The notes under the pieces are model-generated. The model was not told the origin of the DNA, ran no database searches, and saw nothing but the letters and a program-made list of their open reading frames with translations. Shown here in pieces: positions 20,901 to 28,729 of a DNA stretch of 64,000 nt; position 1 is the stretch's first letter, and each line of letters starts with the position of its first letter. Both the position numbers and the translations under genes were made by a program. Origin of the DNA: Streptomyces sp. KL109B (GTDB lineage Bacteria; Actinomycetota; Actinomycetes; Streptomycetales; Streptomycetaceae); the NCBI RefSeq assembly GCF_030766935.1, contig NZ_JASERL010000003.1, forward strand, positions 496,001-560,000, given 5' to 3'.

Positions 20901-21439
20901 ACGGCGACGCGGTCCGGCGGCTCGTCGGGCTGTGCGCCCAGGACGCGCACCTCTTCGACAGCAGCCTCCGCGAGAACCTGCTGCTCGCCAAGAAGGACGC
21001 CACCGAGGACGAACTGTGGGCGGTGCTCGGCCGCGTACGGCTCCAGGAGTGGGCGCAGGCGCTGCCGGACGGGCTCGACACCCTGGTGGGCGAGCACGCC
21101 GCGCGGCTCTCGGGCGGCCAGCGGCAGCGGCTCGCGCTGGCCCGCGCGCTGCTCGCCGACTTCCCCGTCCTCGTACTCGACGAGCCCGCCGAACACCTCG
21201 ACCTGGAGACGGCGGACGCGCTCACCGCGGACCTCCTGGACGCCACGCGAGGGCGGACGACCGTGCTGATCACGCACCGGCTCGCCGGCCTGGAGGCCGT
21301 GGACGAGGTGCTCGTGCTCGACGGCGGGCGGATCGCGCAGCGCGGCCCGTACGCCGATCTCGCCGCGGTCGACGGGCCGCTTCGGACGCTTCGGGAGCGG
21401 GAGGGCGCGGCGGAGGCGCTGGCCGCGGCGGGTACCTGA
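17921..21439 (+). CDS. cydDC: Fused CydD-CydC heterodimeric-type ABC exporter
   Basis: 1172 residues, two complete TM-ABC halves in one chain. The first half has a membrane domain to about residue 330, Walker A GPSGAGKST (about 370), signature LSAGQRQR and Walker B LLDEPTAALD. The second half has Walker A GPSGSGKTT (about 959), signature LSGGQRQR and LDEPAEHLD. CydDC exports thiols/heme-related compounds needed to assemble cytochrome bd. The fusion is usual in actinobacteria. The start may be GTG 17921 or GTG 17930; a parS at 17923-17936 forms residues 2-5 (FHVK) or overlaps the second start. Confidence 0.93.
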   Translation: MFHVKPIDQRLFRYGRASRLFLIAVVVLGAAGAGLVIAQAMLIAEVVVGAFQHGLGVAGLRTPLLLLVAVAAGRGLVSWLTELAAHRASAAVKSELRRRLLERAAGLGPGWLSGQRTGSLVALATRGVDALDDYFSRYLPQLGLAVVVPVAVLARVVTEDWVSAAIIVGTLPLIPIFMMLIGWATQSRMDRQWRLLSRLSGHFLDVVAGLPTLKVFGRAKAQAESIRKITGEYRRATMRTLRIAFLSSFALELLATLSVALVAVTIGMRLVHGEMDLYIGLVILVLAPEAYLPLRQVGAQYHAAAEGLAAAEEIFAVLEAPLPESGAREVPSAGGIAFEGVSVRYVERSSEAVSDVTFQVAENETVALVGPSGAGKSTLISALLGFVRPCSGRIRVGGVDLAEVSREAWHARVAWVPQRPQLYAGSIADNVRLARPEADDAAVLDALREAGALEFVEALPQGVATVLGEDGAGLSAGQRQRLALARAFLADRPVVLLDEPTAALDGETEAGIVDAVRRLAVGRTVLLVVHRPALLAVADRVVRIEAPGAAVPAQVRGVARGGVAEQAVADAVEAAPAQAARDDGAAADRRHVLARLRDAARPRRSRLVLALLLGALALGSAVGLMATSGWLISRASQMPPVLYLMVAVTATRAFGIGRAIFRYLERLVSHDAVLRMLADTRVAVYRRLERLAPAGLRTTRRGDLLSRLVADVDALQDYWLRWLLPASVAALVGVGSVAFTTWLLPAAGAVLAVGLLLAGIGVPLLSGAVSRRAERRLAPARGVLATKAAELLTGTAELTVAGALGRRRKEADEADSVLTRIASRAATATALGDGLTALITGLTVAAAALVGIQGVRTGQLHGVSLAVVVLTPLAAFEAVLGLPLAVQHRQRVHKSAERVYEVLDAPEPVREPERPAQAPQAPFPLVVRGLTARYEGQDRDALAGVDLTLERGRRVAVVGPSGSGKTTLAQVLLRFLDADSGTYTLGGVDASALDGDAVRRLVGLCAQDAHLFDSSLRENLLLAKKDATEDELWAVLGRVRLQEWAQALPDGLDTLVGEHAARLSGGQRQRLALARALLADFPVLVLDEPAEHLDLETADALTADLLDATRGRTTVLITHRLAGLEAVDEVLVLDGGRIAQRGPYADLAAVDGPLRTLREREGAAEALAAAGT
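17923..17936. promoter_or_regulatory. Perfect parS site at the cydDC start
   Basis: GTTTCACGTGAAAC, an exact parS palindrome, begins 2 bp into the likely GTG start codon and encodes the Phe-His-Val-Lys that follow. It also covers the alternative GTG at 17930. Confidence 0.93.
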
Positions 21440-21474
21440 GGCAAGCTCGACTTTCCCCGCCAATTGGTACTAAT

Positions 21475-21480
21475 TAGGCT
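21475..21480 (+). promoter_or_regulatory. Candidate -10 for a leaderless transcript of the sensor kinase
   Basis: TAGGCT fits TANNNT and ends exactly 6 nt before the ATG at 21487. No ribosome-binding site is present. This geometry places transcription start on the A of ATG. Confidence 0.5.
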
Positions 21481-21486
21481 CGTCGC

Positions 21487-23217
21487 ATGGCAGCACCCAC
21501 GGACCCCGGCGCCCAGTCCCCCGCCGAGCCCGCCGCGGCCTCCCTGGAGGCGGCTACCGAGGCGACCCGCACCCTTCACGGTCTGTCGGCGGAGCTGACC
21601 GCACGGCTGCCGCAGCTCCTGGAGGCGATGCGCTCCGTGGGCACCGGGCTCGAGCTGCACTCCACGCTCGACCGGATCTGCGAGACGGCCGCCGAGCTGG
21701 CGCACGCCAAGTACGCGGCGATCGGGGTCATCGCCGAGGACGGCGAAGGGCTCTCGGAGTTCGTCTACTACGGGGTCGACGACGAGACCGCCCAGCTCAT
21801 CGGGCGGCTTCCCGACGGGCACCGGGGGCTGCTCGGCGCGCTCATCCACGACCCCCGCCCGGTGCGCCTCGCGAACCTCGCGGACGACCCGCGCTCCTGC
21901 GGGTTTCCCGCGAACCACCCGCCGATGCACACGTTTCTCGGCCTCCCCATCCGCGTACAGGGCGAGATCTTCGGAAACCTCTACCTCACGGAGAAGCACG
22001 ACGGCGGCGAGTTCGACGACGACGACCTGAACGTGGTCCGGGTGCTCGCCACGGAAGCGGGCATCGCGATCGGCAACGCGCGCCTCTACGAAGCGGCCAA
22101 GCAGCGCGAGCGGTGGATCGACGGATCTGTGGCGGTGACGACCGCGCTCCTGTCGGGCGGCGACGCGGACGACGCGCTCCAGGTGGTCGCCGAACAGGCC
22201 CGGCACCTCTCCGACTCGGCGGCCGGCATCGTGCTGCTGCCCGCGGAGGAGGGCGGCATGGAGATCGTCGCCGTCGACTCGGACGAGCCCTCCGCCGCGC
22301 TCGGCGTGATCGTCCCTCCGGAGAGCGAGGTCATCTCCGAACTCGGCGACGGACAGGCCGTGTTCATCGACGACGCGGCCACCGATCCGCGGATGCTGAC
22401 CGACCTCGCGCGGGACTACGGTCCTTCCATGATGCTGCCCCTCCAGAGCGGTGGGCGGGTCCTGGGGACGCTGATGATGACCCGCGCGCGCGGGGGACGT
22501 CCTTTCACCGAGGTGGAGCGCACCCTGGCCACCCAGTTCGCGTCCCAGGCGGCGCTCGCCCTGGTGACGGCGGAGGCGCAGCGCGACCGGGAGCGCCTCG
22601 CCGTCCTGGAGGACCGCGACCGGATCGCGCGCGACCTGCACGACCTCGTCATCCAGCGGCTCTTCGCGACCGGGATGATGCTGGAGACCGCCCAGCGCCG
22701 CTCCGTGGTGCCCGAGGTGCAGACCGGGGTCGGCAAGGCGGTCGACGAGCTCGACACCACGATCCAGGAGATCCGCACCGCGATCTTCGCGCTCCAACAG
22801 GAGCCCACGGAGGCGCCTTCGGGGCTGCGCACCAAGGTGCTCCGTGAGATCAACATGGCCGCCGTGCCGCTCGGCTTCAAGCCCTCGCACCGCTTCCTCG
22901 GCCCCGTCGACACGGTCGTCGGCGAACTCACCGGCAAGCACCTCATCGCGGCGCTGCGCGAGGCCCTCTCCAACGCGTTCCGGCATGCGGAGGCCACCCG
23001 TATCGACGTCGTCGTGGACGGCACCGTGATCCTCCCCGACGGGCAGCAGGGCGTCCGCCTGACGGTCGCGGACGACGGTGTCGGCATCAAGGAGGGCGGG
23101 CGGCGCAGCGGCCTGAAGAACCTCCAGAAGCGGGCCGAGTCGCTCGGCGGCGCCAGTTGGTACGGGACGGGGCTCGACGGGGCCGGCACGACGGTGGTGT
23201 GGCAGGCGCCCTACTGA
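21487..23217 (+). CDS. DevS/DosS-like GAF-GAF sensor histidine kinase
   Basis: 576 residues. GAF-A (about 55-200) has CGFPANHPPMHTFLGLPIRV and FGNLYLTEK, close to mycobacterial DosS/DosT. H144 in HPPM matches the position I recall for their heme-ligating His. GAF-B follows (about 215-360). Then come a HisKA_3 dimerisation domain with DRIARDLHDLVIQRLF (phospho-acceptor H385) and an HATPase with DDGVGI and GLKNLQKRAESLGG. It likely senses O2/NO/CO or redox state and phosphorylates a NarL-type regulator encoded elsewhere. It lies directly after cydABCD. No adjacent response regulator is present. Heme binding is inferred. Confidence 0.87.
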   Translation: MAAPTDPGAQSPAEPAAASLEAATEATRTLHGLSAELTARLPQLLEAMRSVGTGLELHSTLDRICETAAELAHAKYAAIGVIAEDGEGLSEFVYYGVDDETAQLIGRLPDGHRGLLGALIHDPRPVRLANLADDPRSCGFPANHPPMHTFLGLPIRVQGEIFGNLYLTEKHDGGEFDDDDLNVVRVLATEAGIAIGNARLYEAAKQRERWIDGSVAVTTALLSGGDADDALQVVAEQARHLSDSAAGIVLLPAEEGGMEIVAVDSDEPSAALGVIVPPESEVISELGDGQAVFIDDAATDPRMLTDLARDYGPSMMLPLQSGGRVLGTLMMTRARGGRPFTEVERTLATQFASQAALALVTAEAQRDRERLAVLEDRDRIARDLHDLVIQRLFATGMMLETAQRRSVVPEVQTGVGKAVDELDTTIQEIRTAIFALQQEPTEAPSGLRTKVLREINMAAVPLGFKPSHRFLGPVDTVVGELTGKHLIAALREALSNAFRHAEATRIDVVVDGTVILPDGQQGVRLTVADDGVGIKEGGRRSGLKNLQKRAESLGGASWYGTGLDGAGTTVVWQAPY

Positions 23218-23353
23218 GTCGGGGCGCACCCTTGCCCCCGGAGCCGCCCCTCCCTGGTTTGGCGGTACGTTTCTGCGCCGTACGGGGCAGGCGTTCCCTC
23301 GGCCGGTCCACCTCCAGGAGAGGCCCGGCGCGCGGCGGTCAACGATCCGATGC

Positions 23354-24415
23354 ATGCGTCAAGGACCCCGCCGCACCGGCAGCCGCAACGGCACCTCGCT
23401 CGTCCTCCCGGCGCTGCTCTGCGCCCTCGTGGCCCTCGGCGGCCCGCCCACGCTCTCCCAGGGAGCGGAGGGCCCCGAGGCGAGCGCGGAGGTGGCGCGC
23501 CTCTACGAAGAGGCGTCAACGGCCTCGCAGCGCTACGAAGCGGGGCGCAGGGCCGCCTCCGTACAGAAGGCGAAGGCGCGGACGATGGAGCGGCTGCTCG
23601 CGCGGGAGCGGCGGCAGATCGACGCGCTCCACGGCGACCTCGGCCGGATCGCCCGCGCCCAGTACCGCGGCGGGGGCGACATCCCGATCACGGCGCAGAT
23701 GCTGCTCGCCGAGAACCCCGAGAAGCTGATGCACGGTCAACGGGCGGTCTGGCAGGCCGACCTGGCCTTGAACAACGCCGTGGACAAGAGCCGACGTGCC
23801 GAGCGCAGGCTCGCCGAGGGACAGCGTGCGGCGGCGGACGCGTGGCACTCCCTACAGGCGCGCACCGCACGGCTCGTACGCCTGAAGAAGGGCATCGAGA
23901 GCAAGCTCGAAGCGGCGCGGGGGCAGCTCCAGGGGGAGGCGGACCAATCGGTCGCCGCCGGTAAGTGCCGGGGCTCCGTACGCCTCAAGGAGCCGAAGAA
24001 CTCGACTACGCGCGCGTGGGTGCCTCCTGTGGAGACGTACGAGCTGTCCGCCGGCTTCGACAGCGCGGGCGCGCGGTGGTCGCACCGGCACACAGGACAG
24101 GACTTCGCGGTCGACATCGGCACACCGGTGCGGTCCGTGGGCGCGGGCCGCGTGGTGAGCGTGTCCTGTGGCGGTGCCTTCGGTATCGAGGTGGTCGTGC
24201 GGCACCCCGGCGGCTACTACACGCAGTACGCGCATCTGGCCGCGATCACCGTCGACCAGGGGCAGCAGGTCCGCGCGGGCCAGTGGGTCGGGCAGTCGGG
24301 CACCACCGGGAATTCGACGGGGCCGCACCTCCACTTCGAGGTGCGGCTCACGCCGTACCTGGGGTCCGGGGTGGACCCGGTGAAGTGGTTCGCCGAGCGC
24401 CACGTGAAGCTGTAG
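23354..24415 (+). CDS. Secreted M23-family murein endopeptidase
   Basis: 353 residues. A signal peptide of about 37 residues (SLVLPALLCALVALGGPPTLSQGA) is followed by a long coiled coil (about 42-200, Ala/Arg/Glu/Gln heptads). The C-terminal LytM/M23 domain has the zinc ligands in RHTGQDFAVDIGTPV and GPHLHFEV. EnvC/NlpD-like architecture suggests a cell-wall hydrolase or an amidase activator at the membrane-wall interface; intact zinc residues favour real activity. Two Cys in the M23 domain region (GKCRGS, VSCGGAF) could pair. No ribosome-binding site precedes the ATG. It converges on the HAD gene. Confidence 0.87.
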   Translation: MRQGPRRTGSRNGTSLVLPALLCALVALGGPPTLSQGAEGPEASAEVARLYEEASTASQRYEAGRRAASVQKAKARTMERLLARERRQIDALHGDLGRIARAQYRGGGDIPITAQMLLAENPEKLMHGQRAVWQADLALNNAVDKSRRAERRLAEGQRAAADAWHSLQARTARLVRLKKGIESKLEAARGQLQGEADQSVAAGKCRGSVRLKEPKNSTTRAWVPPVETYELSAGFDSAGARWSHRHTGQDFAVDIGTPVRSVGAGRVVSVSCGGAFGIEVVVRHPGGYYTQYAHLAAITVDQGQQVRAGQWVGQSGTTGNSTGPHLHFEVRLTPYLGSGVDPVKWFAERHVKL

Positions 24416-24425
24416 GCACCAGGGC

Positions 24426-25316
24426 TCAGCCCGTGGGGGCGTGCGCGGCCAGGATGTCCTCGATGACGCGGGCCACGCCGTCCTCGTTGTTCGTCGCCGT
24501 ACGTGCGCTCGCCATGGCCAGGACCTCGGGGTGCGCGTTCCCCATGGCGTAGGACGTGCCCGCCCAGGCGAGCATCTCCATGTCGTTGGGCATGTCCCCG
24601 ACGGCGACCACCTCGGCGGGCGCGATGCCGCGTTCCGCGCAGCACATGGCGAGGGTGCTCGCCTTGGAGACGCCCGGGCCGCTGATCTCCAGGAGCGCGC
24701 TCGGGCTGGACCGGGTGACGGCCGCCCTGTCGCCCACGCCGGACCGGGCCAGCGCCAGGAACTCGTCGGGGCCGAGCTCGGGGTGGTACGCGAGGAGCTT
24801 GAGCACCGGCTGGTCCGCGACGGCCGCGCCCTCGAAGTCCGCGGCCAGCAGCTTCTCCGCGGGGGCGACGGTGTCGCCGGCCTCCATGTGCAGCGGCGGG
24901 TACGCCGGCTCGTGGTGCAGTCCGCCGGTGCGCTCGACGGCGAAGGTGGTGCCGGGGGCGCCCGCGCGCAGGATGCGGACGACGTCGAGCGCGTCCGGGA
25001 CCGCCAGCTCGCGGATCTTGACGAAGCGGTGCCGGCCCGCGTCGCCGTGCAGGTCCACGACGGCGGCGCCGTTTCCGCAGATCGCCAGGCCGTGGCCGTG
25101 CACATGGTCGCTGACGACATCCATCCAGCGGGCCGGGCGACCGGTGACGAAGAAGACCTCTATGCCGGCTTCCTCGGCGGCGGCGAGCGCGTCGACCGTG
25201 CGCGGGGACACGGTCTTGTCGTCGTGCAGCAGCGTGCCGTCGAGGTCGGTGGCGATCAGCCGGGGCGTGGGGGCGGTGGGGGCCGGAATCCGGGGCCCGG
25301 GATTCGGTGAGGTCAC
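24426..25316 (-). CDS. HAD-superfamily Cof-type phosphatase
   Basis: 296 residues. Motif I is ATDLDGTLL, with FFVTGRP (motif II region), SKASTLAMCC (Lys) and GDMPNDMEML (motif IV), the Cof/IIB subclass that dephosphorylates small metabolites. GTG 25316 is chosen; ATG 25334 six codons upstream is possible but has no ribosome-binding site. A paralogue with the same motifs lies at 35955-36779, flanking serS; in S. coelicolor the two also lie in this neighbourhood. The substrate is unknown. Confidence 0.87.
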   Translation of the reverse strand: MTSPNPGPRIPAPTAPTPRLIATDLDGTLLHDDKTVSPRTVDALAAAEEAGIEVFFVTGRPARWMDVVSDHVHGHGLAICGNGAAVVDLHGDAGRHRFVKIRELAVPDALDVVRILRAGAPGTTFAVERTGGLHHEPAYPPLHMEAGDTVAPAEKLLAADFEGAAVADQPVLKLLAYHPELGPDEFLALARSGVGDRAAVTRSSPSALLEISGPGVSKASTLAMCCAERGIAPAEVVAVGDMPNDMEMLAWAGTSYAMGNAHPEVLAMASARTATNNEDGVARVIEDILAAHAPTG

Positions 25317-25453
25317 CGCCCCATCGTCGCGCATATGCGTGCACGGGCGTGCTGCGGGGCGCACATATGAGTGTGCGCCTGGCTCATGCGCCCCGTCCGG
25401 TTCGTGGCGTTACGGCTTCGGTTCCGGGCGAGTTCGCTCCGGCGTGGTCGAGG

Positions 25454-26407
25454 TCAGTCGAGTTGGGTCAGGGCCTCCGTGGCGATCGACTCGAAGGTCT
25501 TCTGGTCGGCCGCGAAGGCGGTGTCCGGGATCGGCCAGTGCAGGACGATCTCGGTGAACCCCAGCTCGCGGTGGCGGCCCGCGAAGTCCACGAAAGCGTC
25601 GACGGAGGTAAGGGGGCGGGTCCGGTCCGGGGTGAAGCCGGTGAGCAGGACCTTGTCGAGTTCGTCCACGTCGCGGCCGATGGCCTCGCACGCGGCGGCC
25701 AGCTTCGCCGCCTGCCCGCGAATGGCTTGAATCGACTCCTCCGGCGTGCCGTTCTCGTACAGCTTCGGGTCGCCGGTGGTCACCCACGCCTGCCCGTGCC
25801 GCGCGGCGAGCTTCAGGCCGCGCGGGCCCGTCGCGGCCACGGCGAACGGCAGCCGGGGGCGCTGCACGCAGCCTGGAATGTTCTGGGCGCCGACGTCGCC
25901 GCCCGCCGAGTAGAACGTTCCGTCGTACGAGACGGTGTCCTCGGTGAGCAGCCGGTCGAGCAGCGGCACGAACTCCGCGAAGCGGTCGGCCCGCTCGCGC
26001 GGCGTCCACGGCTCCTGCCCGCTGTGCGCGAGGGCGCTCGCGTCGAAGCCGGTGCCGCCCGCGCCGATGCCGAGCGTGATCCGGCCACCGGAGATGTCGT
26101 CGAGCGTGAGCAGTTCCTTGGCGAGCGTGACGGGGTGCCGGAAGTTCGGCGAGGTCACGAGCGTGCCCAGGCGGATCCGCTCGGTGGCGGTCGCCGCGGC
26201 CGTCAGCGTCGGGACCGCCCCGAACCACGGCCCGTCCCGGAACGGCACGCGCCAGGACAGGTGGTCGTACGTGTACGCGGTGTGGAACCCCAGCTCCTCC
26301 GCGCGCAGCCATGCCTCGCGGGCGCCCTCGTGCCAGCGGCGGTAGGGCAGGATCACGGTGCTCAGGCGCAGCGGGCGAGGGGGCGTGGCGGGAGCGTTCT
26401 CGTTCAT
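25454..26407 (-). CDS. LLM-class F420-dependent oxidoreductase
   Basis: 317 residues with the luciferase-like TIM-barrel signatures: AYTYDHLSWR near the N-terminus, RIRLGTLVTSPNFRHPVTLAKELLTLDDISGGRITLGIGAG, and GRHRELGFTEIVLHWP near the end. Actinobacterial members generally use coenzyme F420 (or FMN) to reduce or oxidise varied substrates; the specific reaction is unknown. The ATG at 26407 has no ribosome-binding site, but TACGCT ends 7 nt before it on the coding strand, consistent with leaderless expression. Upstream lie 22-bp repeats and DnaA boxes. Confidence 0.85.
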   Translation of the reverse strand: MNENAPATPPRPLRLSTVILPYRRWHEGAREAWLRAEELGFHTAYTYDHLSWRVPFRDGPWFGAVPTLTAAATATERIRLGTLVTSPNFRHPVTLAKELLTLDDISGGRITLGIGAGGTGFDASALAHSGQEPWTPRERADRFAEFVPLLDRLLTEDTVSYDGTFYSAGGDVGAQNIPGCVQRPRLPFAVAATGPRGLKLAARHGQAWVTTGDPKLYENGTPEESIQAIRGQAAKLAAACEAIGRDVDELDKVLLTGFTPDRTRPLTSVDAFVDFAGRHRELGFTEIVLHWPIPDTAFAADQKTFESIATEALTQLD

Positions 26408-26538
26408 GCCTGCGAGCGTATGCGCAGGCCCGACGCTCGGCAGGCCGGGCCGGGAAACCGCGGGTAGCGTGGAGGAACGGCGACGCTCCTCGCGCCTCTC
26501 GGCCCTTCCCCGCCTCCGTCTCGGCTCTCCGTCGCCCC

Positions 26539-26626
26539 CCTCTCGAATCCCTTTCGTGCGCCTCCCGGATTCTTCTCGCGTGCCTCTCGGATTCCTCCCG
26601 AGTCCCTCTCGGATTCCCTCAGATTT
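26539..26626. repeat. Four degenerate 22-bp tandem repeats
   Basis: Units at 26539-26560, 26561-26582, 26583-26604 and 26605-26626 each begin CCTCYCGRAT; units 3 and 4 share CCTCTCGGATTCC. A 22-bp period is about two helical turns, so the units face the same side of the DNA. Confidence 0.8.
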
Positions 26627-26652
26627 CTTCCAGAAATTTTGCCTCTCATGTT

Positions 26653-26706
26653 TGATCCACAGCCAACTCAAGTTATCCACAAGGGAATTGGCGTTTCTGT
26701 GGACAA
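26653..26706. promoter_or_regulatory. Three-box DnaA-binding cluster
   Basis: TGATCCACA (26653-26661, one mismatch), TTATCCACA (26673-26681, perfect) and TGTGGACAA (26698-26706, reverse of the Streptomyces-preferred TTGTCCACA). They lie immediately after the MerR stop. Confidence 0.75.
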
Positions 26707-26709
26707 CTC

Positions 26710-27660
26710 TCAAGTGATAGAGCCCTTTTGGGCAACAGTGGGAATATTGCCGGAACTTGACGTCAATGCGTCCAATGTCCTTGTATGCACCTCTCGTTCG
26801 GCCGCCGCCGCGACGAACGCCGAGACGTGCTCGGGACCAACAAGCCTGCTTACGGCCTGCATTGTGTCGGCCGGTATGGCGACGAATTGCGGCTCGTCGG
26901 ACGACTCGGCGGCCGGTCCTTCGGACAGGTGCCGACGGAGGTGCTGGGTGGCGAACAGCCGCATTGCGCGGGCCAGTTCGGCGTCGACCGACTGCTGCGC
27001 GAGCGGCCGCAGACGCCGCACGAGCGAAGCGGCCTCGGCCGCTTCCGCGTCCGTCGGCGGCTGCGGGCCGAGATAGCGCGCGAAGACGTGCTCGGTGGTG
27101 AACTCCAGGAAACGCGCCGCTATATGCTCGACGTGCCCCCTCAACTCCCGTAGATGACCGGAAATCGCGGACAGCGGGACGCCCGCCGCGTGCAACTCGG
27201 CTGCCACCGCCAGCTCTTGAGGACTCGGGACGAGGAACTCGTCGTCCGTCCCCGGAACGCGCTCCAGCACACCGAGTTCGATCGCGTCCCGCACAGCGAC
27301 CTCATCGGGCTCGCCGCCGAACCTCGCGTCCAGCTCCGCGCGCGTGATGCGTCCCGCCCGCTCGTCCGTCCACGGTCCGTCCACCTCCGCGACCAGACCG
27401 AGTACGCCGCCCAGGCCGCGCCCCGCGTCCCAGGCCTCCAGCAACTCCTTGATGGACGCCAGGGTGTAGCCGCGCTCCAACAGGTCGGCGATCTGGCGCA
27501 GCCGGGACAGATGCGCGTCCGTGTACACATTGGCCCGCCCGCGGCGCTCGGGCCGGGGCAGCAGCCCACGGTCCTGGTAGGCGCGGATCGTGCGGACCGT
27601 GGCACCGCTGTGGTGGGCCAGGTCCTCGATCCGGTACTCGGCGACCGACTGCTCCGTCAC
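26710..27660 (-). CDS. MerR-family regulator with long effector domain
   Basis: 316 residues. The N-terminal MerR HTH (YRIEDLAHHSGATVRTIRAYQDRGLLPRPERRGRANVYTDAHLSRLRQIADLLERGYTLASIKELL) is complete. A second, partly HTH-like segment (AGRITRAELDARFG) and a helical C-terminal domain of about 200 residues follow. No metal-binding Cys pattern is seen, so a small-molecule ligand is more likely than a metal. The GTG start has GAGGT directly before it. The target is unknown; the nearest candidates are the downstream LLM gene or the gene itself. Confidence 0.83.
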   Translation of the reverse strand: MTEQSVAEYRIEDLAHHSGATVRTIRAYQDRGLLPRPERRGRANVYTDAHLSRLRQIADLLERGYTLASIKELLEAWDAGRGLGGVLGLVAEVDGPWTDERAGRITRAELDARFGGEPDEVAVRDAIELGVLERVPGTDDEFLVPSPQELAVAAELHAAGVPLSAISGHLRELRGHVEHIAARFLEFTTEHVFARYLGPQPPTDAEAAEAASLVRRLRPLAQQSVDAELARAMRLFATQHLRRHLSEGPAAESSDEPQFVAIPADTMQAVSRLVGPEHVSAFVAAAAEREVHTRTLDALTSSSGNIPTVAQKGSIT

Positions 27661-27766
27661 ACCTCACGCCCCTAGGTCGTACCTGTGGAAGGCTCGCGAT
27701 CCACGCCCGCGACCCACGCCGGCGGTCCACCGCGTCGGCGGTCCACCACGTCAGTGATCGCCGCTG

Positions 27767-28729
27767 TCAGGCGATGGCCGAGCGGCCGATCGCGCCCGCC
27801 GCGGCTCTCGCGGCCGGCGAGGTCGACAGATAGTCGACGGCCTTGCGCAGCGAACCTTCCTGCGAGGGATGGTACGACCGGCGCAGATAGCGCGGTATGG
27901 CCGCACCCAGCTCGCGCCAGGACGGCAACAGGCCCTTGCGCACCGCCCTGTTGTGCTCGGCCAGCGAGTAGCGCGGGCGCCCGGCTAGCATGGGGTGTCC
28001 CCTGCTCGAAGAGCTTGGGGAAGGGGCGTGGCGGATGAGATACGCGGCGCCCCACGCCCACAGGTAGAGCATCACGGGCGCGGTGACCGCCATCCCCGCC
28101 ACCCGTCGCGCGTAGCGGGGCGCGCCCCGGCCGCCGCAGTGCTGGTACATGTCGAAGGCGACCGAGCGGTGCTCGACCTCCTCCGCGCCGTGCCAGCGCA
28201 GCAGGTCGAGCATGGCCTCGTCGCAGCCCGCGCGGTCGAGGGCCTCGGCGCCCAGTACCCAGTTGCCCAGGACCGCCGTGAACTGTTCGATCGCGGCGAT
28301 CACCGAGAGCCGGTAGCGCAGCCACTCGCGCTCGGGTATCGGCACGCCCAGGGGCGGCGTCTCGCCGAGCAGCTTCTCGAAGAGGAAGTCGACGTACTTC
28401 GTGTAGTGCGCGGTGTCGAGCTTCTGGGCGGCCAGGTGGTCGAGTACGTAGGCGTGCTGGACGCTGTGCGTGGCCTCCTGGCCCATGAACCCCTTGACGT
28501 CCTGGAGGAGTTCGGGGTCCTCGACCAGCGGGAGGCCCTCCTTGAAGACGCGTACGAACCACCGCTCTCCCGCGGGCAGCAGCAGATGCAGCACATTGAT
28601 GACGTGCGTGGCGGTCGGCTCGTCCGGTATCCAGTGCAGCGGCGTCGTCTCCCAGTCGAAGGAGACCCGGCGCGGAGTGATCGTGTAGTGCTCGCCCTTC
28701 TTCGTGCCTGGTGTGTCGTCGGTGCTCAC
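27767..28729 (-). CDS. Metal-dependent hydrolase family protein (PF10118-like)
   Basis: 320 residues. His/Glu pairs fit a di-metal helical bundle: FMGQEATHSVQH, IEQFTAVLGNWV and WHGAEEVEHRSVAFD. This EATH/EExEHR pattern belongs to a family annotated as predicted metal-dependent hydrolases. The GTG start overlaps the stop of the upstream EphD-like gene by 4 bp (GTGA), so it is the third, translationally coupled gene of an operon. Co-occurrence with the hydrolase/dehydrogenase suggests lipid or hydrophobic-compound metabolism (inference). Confidence 0.8.
   Translation of the reverse strand: MSTDDTPGTKKGEHYTITPRRVSFDWETTPLHWIPDEPTATHVINVLHLLLPAGERWFVRVFKEGLPLVEDPELLQDVKGFMGQEATHSVQHAYVLDHLAAQKLDTAHYTKYVDFLFEKLLGETPPLGVPIPEREWLRYRLSVIAAIEQFTAVLGNWVLGAEALDRAGCDEAMLDLLRWHGAEEVEHRSVAFDMYQHCGGRGAPRYARRVAGMAVTAPVMLYLWAWGAAYLIRHAPSPSSSSRGHPMLAGRPRYSLAEHNRAVRKGLLPSWRELGAAIPRYLRRSYHPSQEGSLRKAVDYLSTSPAARAAAGAIGRSAIA

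Larger units (their letters stand above)
26408..26709. other. 302-bp intergenic region with repeats and DnaA boxes
   Basis: Between the MerR stop and the LLM start. It holds four degenerate 22-bp repeats (26539-26626) and a three-box DnaA cluster (26653-26706). It is notably richer in A+T and pyrimidines than its surroundings. No gene is seen. Confidence 0.7.

Noticed and set aside
18110..21463. Very long open frame on the minus strand opposite cydDC (over 1100 codons)
   Set aside because: It is an antisense shadow of the high-GC cydDC gene; it has no domain, and codon bias sits on the plus strand.
20719..23355. Long minus-strand frame opposite the sensor kinase
   Set aside because: The plus strand carries clear GAF and kinase motifs; the opposite frame is low-complexity and lacks a start signal.
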